From Hirundichthys speculiger (Eukaryota; Chordata; Actinopteri; Beloniformes; Exocoetidae): a stretch of DNA of 64,000 nt. Each line of letters opens with the position of its first letter. Position 1 is the first letter of the stretch. The position numbers and the translations under genes are program-made. The stretch is from contig JAGFBZ010001254.1 in the NCBI GenBank assembly GCA_018398805.1, forward strand, positions 1,240,001 through 1,304,000. Direction: 5' to 3'. Positions 24,460 through 38,194 of the stretch are shown piece after piece. The notes beneath the pieces are model-generated. The model saw only the letters and a list, made by a program, of their open reading frames with translations. It did no database searches and was not told where the DNA came from.

Positions 24460-27400
24460 GTTAGCATTGTGATTTAGCATATGCTAATCCTAGCTAAAAT
24501 ACCCAGCTTGCGGTGACTGAGGTTAAGTGGAAATGCTCCAAATAGTTGCCAGGCTTTGGATATGGTGTCGTCTGGAGCAACAAAAAATAGGCCTCAAACC
24601 CACTCTTCAGAAAGCAGCGGGTGATGTCACAGTGGCTTTGTACAGTTCTTTTTATACAGTCAACGTGTAACCAAACAGTCAGTGTTACCAGGGGAACAAT
24701 TAAAATGATGGCAAACAAAACTGAACAAAAAAACAGGTTTTTAAATCAGCAGCCAGATGCCAGGTAGAACAGTATTACATATTAGTCGTACTTTCTGCGG
24801 TATTTAAAGCCGCCAATATTAATGGTGGCAGGGGGAAACATTATCCTTAAGTCCTGAGGGTGAATTCAGCTCAGAGACCAGAAGTCTGCCAATGCACACG
24901 CAGCTAACCCAGTTTAATATCCAAATTACCTTATGACACACTCAGTCAGTCCTTTGGCTATCACGGGCCACACGAGAGGACACAGGCATATTTGCAGAGA
25001 ATGGTTTCATTTATGAAGCAGGTCGTAAAAAGTTGTGTTTGGGGTGGGTGGTGCTGTGGGGTATTAAAAATACCTGAGCAAGGGGACATGTCATTGCTGT
25101 TGGAGCATTAACTTACCCTTTAATCTGTATTGATGTATGTTTACTTTTCATTTATGCTGAATTAATGGGCTTCAGTGGATCAGTGCTGGATATTAAAAAC
25201 ATGTAATGATGACTCGTGGAATATTTTAGAAAAATACACTAAATTGACTTTTGACGGCTTAGATGGAAAGAAAGAAAGTGAGTAAGAAAGAAAGAGAAAA
25301 ATATTAAAAGTTTTAATGGGATTCCATTCGTGACTCTTATCTGTTGTGACGCAGGTTCGCTGGAGTAAATTAAAAGGTTACTTTATTCTTTTCCTGATGA
25401 TGGATAGACTTTACAGTTTTCCTCCTGCGGGTCCACTTGGCCACTTTCACATTCAGATCTCAGACAGATTTTCCTTCGCTCCAACAACAACATAGACATT
25501 TAAAATGTTCCCTGCGTGCACTTAAATCTGAGCTGGAGAAAATATTTATGATCTCAGAAGCCTTTGCCATTACATTTTAAAATGTAATTTTGAGCAGAAG
25601 TTGAATTTGTTTAACTTGTACCAATTCCCCTTCTCAGGCCCCAAACAAGGAGTGTTTTTTTTTTTCTTAAATCCACGGACAAAGCATAGACAGGTTTTTG
25701 ATGATATTACGCATTATTTTGGAAGGCACCTCCATGACCCTAAAGCCCCACGTCCAATTTCAGACTAGCACAGCATGAATGGCAGCAGAAGACCTCAGCT
25801 TACACACTAAAGTCCTTTTCTTCCCTTCGGAGAGATGAGAGGATCTGCAGCATATTAAGCCATTTTGCTTCACTGTCATTTAGCAATTACATGTCTGTTG
25901 AAGGGAAATACGATGGTAATCCTTGTGAAGGAGATGAAAGGCCGGCTCTACATCAGAGGAACTGCGCTGAAACTGCCCTAACAGTGGTGGTCTCTTTCCC
26001 CCTCGCTAATTTCCCCTCATCCCTCCCTTTTACACTCTCACTTTTTCTCAACAATGTTTGCCAGAAGTGGAAACCCCCCCCCCCCCGCACCCCCCTTCCC
26101 CTCCCTTGAACTCTTCCCCCACCGCCCCTGCAGCTCCTCACTGCAGCTCTTTCAGTGGACTATCAGCAAACAGCCACCTTTGAGCATGACACTGAGCCGC
26201 TGTGATCTAACAGCTATAAAACGCCAAATAAAACATATGGACAGCAATTGCCAGAGAGCAGAAGCCTACACGCCACAATGGATCATTGTTATGGAATGGA
26301 TGATGTCATGACTGAGCTGCGCTTTGTGCTGCTCGTCTTCATATTCGCCATTTTTCTAAAGAGAAAAAATCTGTGTTTTATCTGTAGTTGTCACTGATGA
26401 TGTCATGTCTGTTATTCAGTAAAGCGTAACACACTGACACAGCTAACTACTGTGAATATAAAACATCAGGAAAATGGTTTTAAATGTTTAAATGTTGAGA
26501 TTTGAAAAAAAAATTAAAAAAACAACATTCTTCTTGGGTATAAATTTAGAATTCCTAAGCACTAATTGCCATATCTTCTTTTTATAACAATGTGCCCTTA
26601 AAGTTAATTTACCTAGGCTACACTGATCTAGTAGAAGCTTAAACTTGGATAGCTGATGAAGCTGGATAAAGGAAATATATTTATATAATTTATAGTTCAG
26701 TATAAACTTACATCCTTGCTTGATGTTGTCAAGATCCTGCATGTCTCGAGACATTTGACACCTCAACGTGAAAACGAAATATAACCCTTGCCTGGGCACC
26801 CTGCACAAATCTTGGATTTAAATAAAAATATTAACAAAAGTAAAAAAGCTCTCAGAATAATCAGAAAAGAATTTGATACTTATTCAGTAACATAATCTCA
26901 GCTGAAAATCGTGGTGTCTTCTTCACCTTTGCAAGCTAAGTAGTAATTTGATTTGTTTTCCTGATATAGCTATGTGCTCATAATGAGTCACTCAGAGAGT
27001 CATTGGGAAGGTAATAATTAAGTAGATCAGCCATAAATCTTCATTGTGAATTTCATGTTAGTGGCATATGACAACAGAGGCTAAAAGGTTTCCGTTTTCT
27101 TTTCTGTCAGAGCCATAAATTATGTTTTGGAAGTACACGTTTTGCAATGCTTTCTGAGTGTTGCCGGTTAAAATATAAGGGTGCTTGTTGTGCGCTGTTC
27201 TTTCCTGAACAAAGGGGCTTTTAGTTTTGCTCATTCTGCTGTCTGTCAGTCCCTTTCTCACACTCATACACACATACGCATACACACAAATGCATGCACT
27301 CTGGTACGCTTTATGCCAGTGTATGGAATCATTTTTATTGTGCACAGAGGCAAGTGTGGGCCTTAAACTTGCAAAACTTGCTTTCTTGATTGAGTAATTT

Positions 27401-28610
27401 TCAATTTGTTTCCACTTTAATTCTGTTCAGGGTCAATAACATATGTCACAGGTGTTTCTGGGTGAAAGGCTGGGTACCTGGACAGGCGAACAGTTTACCT
27501 GTCCATCAAAGAGCCAACAATTTAGAATAATAAAGAAACATAAAATATACCTTTTTGGATTCTAGGAGGAAGCTGACAATTTTTTATGCTCTATGTTTCC
27601 ATCCCATACACTCACAGTAAGTGTTGTAAGGTCTTGAAATGATGTTGAAATTATGAAATGATTTTGATTTTTAGAGTTTTGCAAATAGTGGCATCTAGTG
27701 GAAAAATCACAAATTGCAACAAAACTGAAAATCTAAAGCACAAAAGGTTAGACTCAACATCGTAGTGTAGGACACTTGGATTCAAAATGCTTCTACTAAG
27801 GCCATGAAAGGCACCAAATTTTTATTATCATATGATTTTTAAACAGTCACAGTCAATATCAGTTGTTGGTTGGTAACTTATGGAGCCTCTGACTTGGTTT
27901 GTGTATCTATTACAAAGACCACTGTCCTTCGCTGCAACACCGTACATCCCTGTTCTCTCACCCTCTCATCCAACTGCGCCATCCCCAGCGGTCCCCGTCG
28001 TCCGACCCTCCAGCAGGACCAGCCGGGCCGTCCACCCTTCAGCCGTCCTGCGCTCCGTCACCCTGGCGTCGCATGACATTCTTTCCCACAGGCAGCCACA
28101 TAGTTCCAGCGTCTCCTCATGCGAGGGGGCCTGGGACCCTGCAACAGGCGGGGAGCACTTCAAAGGCCGGCCGGCCCACAGCTGCAGCCTGTCGCTCCAG
28201 CAGCCAGCTCCAGTTTGTAATCATTATTAAAGGCTTGACCTCAGAGGCATCTCTGCCGCTGTTCACACTCCCTTCCCAGCTCTGATAACGCTGCACGGGG
28301 TTCCTCTCAAGGCGACTCCAGTTACCCATCAGTTGAGTGGACTGGGAGGGATGTGGCAGAGGTATTGTTTCTTCCTGTTGTGATGGTTGAATTGAGGCCT
28401 TAAGGGTTTCCTCAAGGAGCCTTTTACCTGGAAACTGGTCTTTCAGTTTTATTTTTAATTTTCAGGCACTTGACACATCAGATAAGATTGGAAAAATATT
28501 GAAATGTTGAAATACTGAAAATAAATAAAATTGAAATGAGAGTGGCAATTAATGAAACTCAAAAATTAATAATACAACTGTAAAATACACCATCTCAGTG
28601 TATTTTTTGT
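24460..28610. other. Gene-free stretch
   Basis: No supported gene. It includes a C run at 26074-26086 and a GC-richer patch at about 27,960-28,200 with overlapping open frames on both strands but no domain motif. Confidence 0.45.

Positions 28611-28615
<5 letters not shown>

Positions 28616-28669
<54 letters not shown>
28616..28669. repeat. (TA)n microsatellite, about 54 bp
   Basis: Uninterrupted TA dinucleotide array flanked by T-rich sequence on the left and CA-rich sequence on the right. Confidence 0.97.
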
Positions 28670-28670
<1 letters not shown>

Positions 28671-28672
<2 letters not shown>

Positions 28673-31600
28673 ACACAGCAGTGTAAACAAACTAACAAAC
28701 AAAAAAAAACAACACTTGTATTACATCACCACCACAGATAACTACAATCAGAAATGTAATACAGAATGGTTTCATGCTTTCGTTATTCTACAAATCTACT
28801 TCCAGGTGTTAATGTGACATCAGCCAGGATGCCCTCTTTTCCTTTTGTTATTAATTCTTTATGTCCTTCATTGATGTAACCCACATTAGTCACGCCAAAG
28901 TGAGAACAACAGGTGTCCAATAATGGCAGACCTGCAAAAATGAGGTAGGAGAGGTCTTTACCAGGTGTGCTGCATTGGTAACAACAAGTGGGCAATGATA
29001 ACCCCTCATTAAAGATTCCATAGTGTGTACAGCATCCAGCTGACCTGAAACTATCTCGCCACATAATAACCAATCCTCACAATCAGACAGTGGTTTTATT
29101 GTGGCGTTATTTTATCCTACAGATGTTTGGGTGTTTTGAAAACTGACATTCTAGATCTTCTCTTAGTTTATAGCTCTGTTAAACAAGCAGTAAATCTCTC
29201 ATGACAGCTCTGTCAAATCCCCATGCAGCAGAAAACACGTTGTTAATTACACAGTTGAGTATGGAGTCAAGGTTGATGAAAGAGCATAAAAAAATCACCT
29301 CATGCTCAAACTTTCGAATCAGCCCATTACTAGTACCACATTGGCTGGTACACTTTATCGTCCTCGAGCAGATAGCGCTGGATTTTGCTCAGCAAAGTCT
29401 TTTTTTTTTTTTTTTTATGGAATATAGGATGTCAAGCCATCCATCAGCAGGAGATTAAAGAAGCAAATTGTCTGCCGTGAACGGTTGAGCTCAAACCACA
29501 TGAAGAGTAGTTCTTATAACTAATGTCCTAATCCCGACCACCTTTGACCTGTGCAAATATTTTAAAAAGAAAAAAGCAAAACCCCTGTGACCCTGGGGGA
29601 GAAAAAAAAGAAGCGTTTCCTTATTAAGCAATTAAAAAAGGTGCTATTATAATAGCTCAAATGAAATTTTACAGCGATTTAAAAAAAAAAAAAAAAAGAA
29701 AAGAAAAAAATCCTTTACTCTGCACTCTCATGACTTTTTCAAGGGGATAAAATTTTGCCACATTTCCATGGTTACAGTCATAACACTGCACCGTCTTAGA
29801 AACAAATTCCCTGATAATCATCTTGTGGGTTGGTATTTTATTCACGGTGCGAAAGGGTGGATGACATAAAACAAAAGCAGAGAAGCTCTTTCAGCTGTGT
29901 TTACCCCAAATACTGTTTTATCAATACCCATGTATCATTTGATCTTATCTTCCAATAGAGATGCATATTTTTTAATTACTATTTTAATGCCTTCTAATAA
30001 AATGAAACTTGTTTGAGTGACTGATGGCCATTGTCTTGTTGTGCAACATTTGCACAAAAGCCTATTGAAGCTCAGTAACAATGCCCTAAATTAATCACCA
30101 CCTTCTAAATCATAATGAGTCATAAAAAAAACATTATGCAGAAATTCCATTCTTTATTTGTGAGCGTTTGCTGTCTGAGTTTTTACTCGACAGTATTACA
30201 GCTGCAAGCAGGGAATAAGTGCTGTTGAGCTTATTCCAAAGCTCAAAAGCTGACGGGTCCTAACAGATGGAAAACTGTCCGTCCAGTGCAGACTCCTTTC
30301 TTTTGTTTTGTTGATTTGTTTATTTTTGGTTTCTACACAATCAAGAGCCTCTTAAGCTCAGAGTGTGGATGGGCCCTAGACATAATATGACTGTGCCAAT
30401 GGATGAGAGGGGCAGCATGGGACAGGACCCCCCAGGCGTGCTGCAGGGAGCCTGCCTGAGCTGGATGCCAGGAATGGCTCATGGGTCCCAGCGGCACGAG
30501 CCTCCGACACTTAACAAGCGCCTTGCAGTTGTCCCAGGACTTGACCCTGTCTCGTCTTAAGACGCATATGGAGCTTAGACTGGGGAGAGCCTCAGGGACG
30601 TGATCAATTACACTGCCGTTTTATAAAAATATCTCCATTGACAATATTTCATTGCAGTTTTTCCATTACACAGAGTGGAAGCGGTTTGGAAATGTGTGTT
30701 CCACGCTTCCTTTCAGATACAGATGGAGCCCGAATAAGAATGTGACTTTGACTCAAATCATTTCAAAAAATAAAATATTTCAGGCTCAATAAATTGCATG
30801 CAAAGTAACAAACTCTTATACAAAAAAAGTCTGGTTACTGACTATACCGACTGCACTGTGATGCCACATTTAACTCATATTCCTTAAAATGTTGCCCTTT
30901 CTGTTGCTTCCTCTTTCCATGAGAAAGTCTCAGGATTGTTGCCAGCAGATCTCAGCTTGAGGCTTCTGTTACGAGACTATAACAGACTTTGCTTGGTGAG
31001 TAACAAGGACACATTCCCTGGCTCCCTGCATGTCCTCAGAGAGGCTGCGGGTCACGTACATATGCAGGTATGCAAGGCTGAACAACATCAGCTGCAATAA
31101 AGAAAAAAAAAAAATAACGCCAACACCATTATGCAGCTTGCGAAAGATGCACTCGATTAGTAGTACAGGATTACCTGTTTTCAAGATAAACCTAGCTAGC
31201 TAGCGAGCAAGAAACAACTTGTACGATGCACACAACAGATGAGGATGACTAACGATACAGGTTTTATTCTAAAATGTTTTAGAAGTCATAAAACTTTGCT
31301 GCTGACTCAAGCCCATGCTTGACAGTTTTATAGTCTTGTATATATTTCAACATTAATATTGCAAAAAGGAAGAGGCGCTCCATGCTAATGTTTTATGACC
31401 TTACTTTTTATTAGCTGCCCAAATCATCATATGTTTTTTATTTGCCAAGCTAGGATTTATCCTGAAATAAGAAATTCTAACAATACAAATAAAAAAGTTA
31501 ACTATTGCTCAAGGGAAGCCTGAATAATCTAGCAGCAACGTGTGTAGTGAGTGATCTGTTGAGATCAAGGAGTTCAAGTATGTCACATGCTTTGAAGCAA

Positions 31601-34600
31601 ACAGCAGCAATACTACATATGAAACAACAAATATCATTTATGTGCTAATTGCTGTCATAGATGTTTACGTGTAAATGCTCACTAGGCTGCTGCTTGTAAA
31701 TGCTGAACCATTAAGAATCAAGTCCCCACATACGAGGTTGTTAAGGTTGTGAACATTTGCCAAATGTCGATTCCCTGCAACTGAGCTTCCATGTCCTCTA
31801 GTGGCCTGGGAATGCACAAAATGCCCCACATACATGATGTGACACTGAATTGTGTGTTGGAAAACATGGCTTTTAATGTTTCCCTAATTGGGGAGGCATT
31901 AATCAATTGTGCTCCATCAGCAGAGGCTAATAGGGCCTACAAGCATCTGCCCACCATCTAGCTTTCTGACCCAAGACCAGCTGGCTCTCAACCCACGCTC
32001 TGCTGCAAGAAATCACTTTTGACTCTATCCATCAAAGCTGCATTAATATTCTGTCTTAAGCAGCCCACAACTTGGACGGCATTCATGGTCTTAATTACCT
32101 CAGACCTTGGCAGAGGAAGGTGACTGCAGTCAGCAAAGCAACCATATCAGCTCTCCCTCCTTGTCAGTTACCATACATTTATACCCCATCGGGGACCAGT
32201 GACTCTTTCAGGCCTGTCCGCTTTGGCTCATACGTTTTACGTACAAAGGACAGCGGGGGTGGGTTGGGTATCAGAAATCAGGGACAATGGCAACAACTGC
32301 ACATCTAATTTAGTTCCTTGTTTATCACAAGTTTGTAATCAGATCCGCGGCACAATGCCAGAGAGCACAATGGAATGGTGATCAGGGTACTATTGTTTTT
32401 CAAGCTAATTAGCCCCTGGTCATGCCACCAAATCCTCAGAGGTATACAATCCGGGAGTTAAACGTGGCTAAAAGTAGCATACATCCCTTCTACCATTTTC
32501 AAAAGCCTTACAAGTCCATGGCATTTGGAGATGTATTAAACGATGGCCGAGTTATCTGCTCATTACACTGCTCTCTTGAGCAGAGCCCAGCACTCTGGGA
32601 GCCCAGTAATCACACAACAGTTGCTTTGTTCTGATGTGGTTCATTTATCCTATATGCTGTCACATATCACATTGTCTGGCCCACAACTGCCAGTCCAGCT
32701 AAGCCCGAGGGATAATGCAGCGAACTGTGTGGTGTGAACGGTGGCGGTGTTTAACGCTTCAAATGATTTTTCTGTTTTTTTTTTTTTTTTTTTTCATTTT
32801 GGTCATCAACTGAAATCCAACAAAGTTTTCAAATATTTTTTTTTTTTTCCATTTTATTAAGTCTAAAATTGACAGTTCATGGTGGTGCAGTGCATCTCCT
32901 CGATTGGTTTCAAGTGCTGATATGAACATTCTGCACCCAACGCCAGAGAAAGCAATAGTGCCAAACCGGCCTTGTGTAAACCACCTTTGACCCTGAGGCA
33001 TTAACCCTTGACCTGAAACAGGTGGAGAGTGTGTCTTTCCAGCCAGTCGGAGCAAGGGCCAGGCGCTTTCGAGCATCTACTCCTCGCTCGTTGGAAAAAT
33101 ATTATCGTTTTGCTGGGGACCACTCAGAAAAACACGGTGTAGGCTACATGTGAGGTCTTAAGACATATGTTATTGCTGGTGTAAATGCTGTGTCTGAGAC
33201 TAGTAGGGGTATTGACAAGGTGACAGGATATGCAAAACAAACCAAACACCTGTTTCACACGAACATCTCTCCACAAGACCGGGTATGCGATGGAAAATAA
33301 GGCTGGGGGCGGGTACATAAATCAGTTTATGGAGTATCATTATTCAGATTTAAAAAACTAAACTCTTCTGTCTTTCCACTGATTCATTGTAGTCAGTACA
33401 CAGATGCCGCCAAACCCTGTGATCTGTTATTATTACTATTGTTTTTAAAGGTAATTTTAAGCCACAATCCAAAAAGTCCAGCAGTTCTTCACCAGTTTAA
33501 ACTGTTACTCCTCTCAAAATCTCTTCGGCTTTTCATCCATGAGACACTCTGCTATTTTGGAGCTTAAGGTTATTAGTAATGGGGCAAGGAAGCACAGAGT
33601 GGTCTGTTGGCTGCCGACCAAGTGGAAAAACTTTGATCTGCAACTGTGTGGTTCATGGGGCCAGGCGGCTTCATGAGCCCACCGAGGAGAGCGGGGAGCC
33701 GAAGCTTCCCCGGTAGGTGTTAGCAGTCTCCCTCGGGGCTGTCCTCACTGGGGGAATGCAGGCAAGTGGCCCTCGGAGACTCCCCATAACATGGCTCCCG
33801 GTGGCAAACGAGTTTTAACAGGGAGGTCAGGGAGAGTTCCTCACCAATGGGGCCAAGGGCCAGGTGGCACATCACAGCGGGCCAGTGCGCAGCTATCCCC
33901 AGAATGCGACACAGTGGCGTCGGCAAATTTGCCTCTGATCAACAGGAGGAGGGCTGGGCGTGATGGCGTCGCCAAATGCTGAAGGGGCTCTGGTACATCC
34001 CGTGCCAACTCTTTAGGCTGTTCTTTTACCGTCATCTGAAATGAATTAAACAAAAGATCATTTACACCAAGCGGCCAAAACAAAAAATGATTAAAATAAC
34101 AGCTGAAACAGCCCCCAGGGCTGTAATTCTTGTTTAGTATTACTTTTCTTCTAATCTGTCTCCTCCTTGGTGTCTTTCTTGTAAAAAACAGTGACAAATA
34201 TCAGAATTAAAGCAGCTATTGGGATTTTTTGGGTCTGTTTCTTAGGAGAAGCAGTTTCTTACAACTCTCGAGATGCACTAGATATATTCTGGTTTCACAT
34301 CTAATTGTTTTTTGAAGTTTAAAGTTTGTGTTTGAGAACTGCAGTCAAAGGCAACTTCAGGTTTTGCACAGCTATTCTCAATGGCAAGATACAATCTTGA
34401 GCTGAATTGGTTCAGTAGAATCTGAGATGAGCGTTTGTCAGCTGAGCATGATTCAGTAATGCCATCTACTGGCTGCACAATGTTTTACTCCTTCTGACCA
34501 TGTGAGCAGTCTACGGAAAACCCATGAGCAGAAATAAATCCTTAGATTTCTTTCTCTATGACTCATTAAGATTCACCTTTTGAACGGACAGACTCGCAGA

Positions 34601-35700
34601 CTTCTCGTTACACATTAGACACCCCCAAGTGTCCATCTCTCACTCATTTATCTTCACTTAATGGCGCCCAGGCCCTCCTGGAGAGAAGGACAGGGACTAA
34701 TTAGGCTGCGTAAGCTCCACAAAGTGGCTCTGTCATCTAGTGGTCGTTGAAGAGAACAAACAGTCCCTTGCCACTCTCAGCTGTTCAAGAGATATTAGAA
34801 TAACATTTTCAAACACCAGCTGTCTGTGGTTTTCAGTGCACAATCCCCTAAAACCACAAGCCTTGCAGTAAAGCGTCTGTCTGCAACCAGCCAGCGGATA
34901 GTATAACCAGAGCCTGTTTTTGTCTTCAGTGAAATGCTCCTGCTGGATGATATACGATATAATTTATTAGAAAATAAAGCTCACACTGAAATCATAGTTT
35001 GAAACCTTTGCTGGTTAACTTAAGTTGTCACTAATAAGTAGCTTTGGTCACCGAATGCATTTAAATATGGAGAAAAGTAATGATTTAACAGATTATTAAT
35101 AGAAAATAATAACAATTCTCTTTTCCATCTTTATACACTATATAGTACAGTGAACTTGGCTCAGTTTATTCCACTGAAACTCTCATTCCTGGTTGACTCT
35201 TCCACTAAATCTGCAAACACAGCCTGCAATAGCTTCTGTCTGGAGGGCATGCTGAATTTCTTTCCATTCTAAACATGCTCTGGAAAAAATTGTATAAATT
35301 GGCTTTTGTTATCTCTGTGAATTACTTAGTGCAGCATGACCTGCAAAAACACTGTGAGAGGGAGATCATGCAGTTTACCTTCAGTGAACATTTTTAATTT
35401 GTGTAAAAACATGTGCTCCTTTGTTTTTACACCTTCACCATTTGTTTTTACACCAATCAACGATTCACAACTCTCTACAGACTGTATTGTTTCTGCTCAT
35501 TTGCACCTTACGTGTGTGTGAAACATTATTTGATGCTTGAAACGTAAAACTGGGCCGCGAGTGTACGTAAGTATTAGCTGCACAGCTGTGAGTGACGATT
35601 ACAGCGGGAGGTATTTGAGTCAGGTAGAGCATTCATTTGCAGACTAAATGTTTCTCTTGTAAATGTCATGTAGTTATCATGAAACTCTACCACTCATTCT
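28671..35700. other. Gene-free stretch, possible conserved non-coding blocks
   Basis: No exon or transposon was recognised in 7 kb apart from poly-A and poly-T runs (29399-29416, 29682-29697, 32777-32795). Segments around 31,870-32,740 are complex, repeat-free and contain homeodomain-type TAATTA/TAATTAG cores, a texture seen in conserved developmental enhancers. This is an impression only. Confidence 0.4.
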
Positions 35701-35715
35701 CTTCATAACATTTAG

Positions 35716-36050
35716 GCCCTGATCGTACACCTCCCGCTAGTCGCTACCCACAAATTGCGGGTTTAGAAACCTTTGCTAACTGCTAATGCAATCTTCCGCT
35801 TCCCCTAAAGCCGCTACCCGCTATGCCGATTCCCTTACTCACATTGTAGGTGTGGCAATGGGCGTGTCTTTTACACTTTCCGCAAACTCGGTATCTTGCG
35901 ATCGCGGGTTTAAGATAGCAGCCGCTACCTGAGATCGCAAGATACCGAGTTTGTGAAAAGCGCAACCCGCATGTCGGCGCGTAAAAGAGCGCGTCCAAAT
36001 GGCATAAATGTGCGTCCACCTGGTCACATGTGGACGCGCACAAACGGCTC
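35716..36050. repeat. GC-richer foldback region with 20-bp inverted repeat
   Basis: A perfect 20-bp stem (35884-35903 with 35933-35952, ACTCGGTATCTTGCGATC core) has a 29-nt loop. A weaker pair, GTGCGTCCAC and GTGGACGCGCAC, flanks 36020. The block carries repeated CCGCTA motifs and more CpG than its surroundings. It looks like the interior or end of a DNA transposon, but I found no matching terminal repeats or target duplication. Confidence 0.55.
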
Positions 36051-36890
36051 TACCTCTCGATTACGCATCACCGTATTACTTGCAGACATTTTTATTCCCT
36101 TTAGGTCAGAGGATGTCTGGTCAGCAGTTGTGGTGGATGTGGGAATAGTCACGGCCAGACACGTCAGTCTGTACAGTTGTGGCATGATCTCATTTAGATG
36201 TCTGCTGTGGAGGAAACCAAGGAGATCTTTGGGACATTTCCCCTCAAAATCCGTGATGGCCTACATCACAGTCACTTCTGTTTTTAAACGGGTCAGATTA
36301 TTAAATAGAGCTCCGTGGCTCTGGTGTCAAGCTGGAAAAGGTTGGATGTGAGAATTTATTTCCGATTTGTCTGAAACTGTTGGTGGTCGAGGAGGGACAG
36401 GAACATTAATTGTTCCTGATCTTTAAATGCACATCCAGTGATTCGTTCTGCAGTAACATGACCCTTTACTTCTATACAGAAATATAGAAGCATGCTAGAC
36501 TGTCAGACTGACTGAGAAGCCTTTTCAATTTAAAATGTGTAAAACAAAAAAATTAAAAACAAAATCCCAAAACAAGAAATGAAAGATTATTACCTCACAG
36601 CAAACAATGTTTTCAAGCTGTGACAGTTTGCTGCCTACCAAGCAGTATGTGCACAGTTTACCTCTGGACTTTTCTCTTTTAAAAACTTTAGATGAGATGT
36701 AAGAGAGTGTTTGACACAGTAACTAACGTTGTGCACTTGTACACTGTACTTCCTAATAAAGGGAAAATAAAAATACAGAAAAAAGACAAACTTACAGGTC
36801 AAGCCAAAGTTGATTTCTTCAGTTTTTCTTTTTCTTTTCTTTTTTTTTTTTCAAATCAACTTTAGCCTAAGCTGTTATACAAACTATACA
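36051..36890. other. No recognisable gene
   Basis: A 132-codon plus-strand frame overlaps 35953-36351 but has no domain motif and starts inside the foldback, so I do not call it a gene. The rest is AT-rich. Confidence 0.4.
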
Positions 36891-36896
36891 AATACA

Positions 36897-37095
36897 GTAG
36901 TGTGCAGAAATCTTAGTCGCGCCAGCTTTGCTGCTTTATCGAAGTTTAAATCAGTGGTGCGCAAACTGTGGTACGCGTACCACCAATGGCATGCGAGCGC
37001 TCTCTGGTGGTACGCGGGGAATGTCATGCCTTTCCACATTTTTTCCACATTTTCACTTAAAAAAATAAGAAATAAGAAAGCCATTTCTCAAAGAT
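36897..37095. mobile_element. Two abutting transposon ends (Tc1-type, then hAT-type)
   Basis: CAGTAGTGTGCAGAAATCTT at 36897, preceded by TA, resembles the outer end of a Tc1-like family. About 55 bp later CAGTGGTGCGCAAACTGTGG, followed by repeated GGTACGCG/CGTACCACC words, resembles the end of a fish hAT element. Each is cut short and the opposite ends are missing, so this is a mosaic of truncated insertions leading into the Tc1 copy at 37107. Confidence 0.5.
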
Positions 37096-37106
37096 ATCCA
37101 TAAAAT

Positions 37107-37962
37107 GTCATGTTTAAAGTTTGCTACAAGCCACCTGGAGACACACCAAACATGTGGAAGAAGGAGCTCTATTCAGATGAAACCAAAATCAGACTTTTTG
37201 GCCACAATGCAAAATGATATGTTTGGAGTAAAAGCAACACAGCTCATCATCCTGAACACACCATCCCCACTGTCAAACATGGTGGTGGCAGTATCATGGT
37301 CTGGGCCTGCTTTTCTTCAGCAGGGACAGGGAAGATGGTTAAAATTAATGGGAAGATGGATGGAGCCAAATACAGGACCATTCTGGAAGAAAACCTGTTG
37401 GAGTCTGCAAAAGACCTGAGACTGGGACGGAGATTTATCTTCCAACAGGACAATGATCCAAAACATCAAGACAAATCTACAATGGAACGGTTCACAAATA
37501 AACGTATCCAGGTGTTAGAACGGCCAAGTCAAAGTCCAGACCTGAATCCAATCCAGAATCTGTGGAAAGAACTAAAGGCTCCTATTCACAAACTCTTTCC
37601 ATCCAACCTCACTGAGCTCCAGCTGTTTTACAGGAAGAATGGACAAGAATTTCAGACTCTCAATGTGCAAAACTGATAGAGACAAACCCCAAGAGACTTG
37701 CAGCTGTAATTGCAGCAAAAGGTGGCGCTACAAAGTATTAACGCAAGGGGGCCGAATAATATTGCACGCTCCCACTTTTCAGTTTCTTATTTGTTAAAAA
37801 ATTAAAAATATCCAATAAATTTCATTCCACTTCACGATTGTGTCCCACTTGTTGTTGATTCTTGACAAAAAAAATTAAAATTTTATGTCTTTATGTTTGA
37901 AGGCTGAAATGTGGCAAAAGGTTGAAAAGTTCAAGGGGGTTGAATACTTCCACAAGGCTCTG
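37107..37962 (+). mobile_element. 5'-truncated Tc1-like transposon
   Basis: It contains the catalytic two-thirds of a Tc1 transposase followed by a typical Tc1 3' region: a GGGGGCCGAATAATATTGCA block, ATATCCAATAAATTTCATTC, and an end in GAATACTTCCACAAGGCTCTG next to TA. The paired-like DNA-binding N-terminus and the left inverted repeat are missing. The copy cannot move. Confidence 0.85.
37122..37676 (+). pseudogene. Tc1 transposase catalytic domain, inactive
   Basis: The reading PGDTPNMWKKELYSDETKIR, then FGHNAK, a stop (TGA, 37215-37217), then YVWSKSNTAHHPEHTIP, VKHGGGSIMVWACFSSAG, FIFQQDNDPKH and SPDLNPIQNLWKELK follows the Tc1 DDE domain in order. The first and second catalytic Asp (SDETK; QQDNDPKH) are present. 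The third position, 34 residues after the second Asp, is Gln (codon CAG, 37554-37556) where active Tc1 enzymes have Glu in IENLW. The stop codon, the missing N-terminus and this substitution are three independent defects. Confidence 0.85.
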
Positions 37963-38194
37963 TATATTCCAGTCTCTTTAGTTAGATATAAACAGGAAAT
38001 ACATTGGGCAGATCAATCAATCGATTGAACAAATATTGTCAATTTCTTTAATAACTGTCATCAGCCATTAAAAACAAACAAACAAACAAAAATAACATTT
38101 TGGTTGACCTTTAGAGAATGTATACACAAAATAAAAATAGTAGTGGTAGTATAGATTTAAATCAACTAGGACTAAAAAACAGAGAGAAAAAAAA

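Noticed and set aside
27870..28330. Several overlapping ORFs on both strands in a GC-richer patch
   Set aside because: Multiple frames are open together because stop codons are rare at this base composition; none carries a domain motif.
35953..36351. 132-codon plus-strand ORF
   Set aside because: It starts inside a foldback repeat and has no family signature; likely transposon-related or chance.
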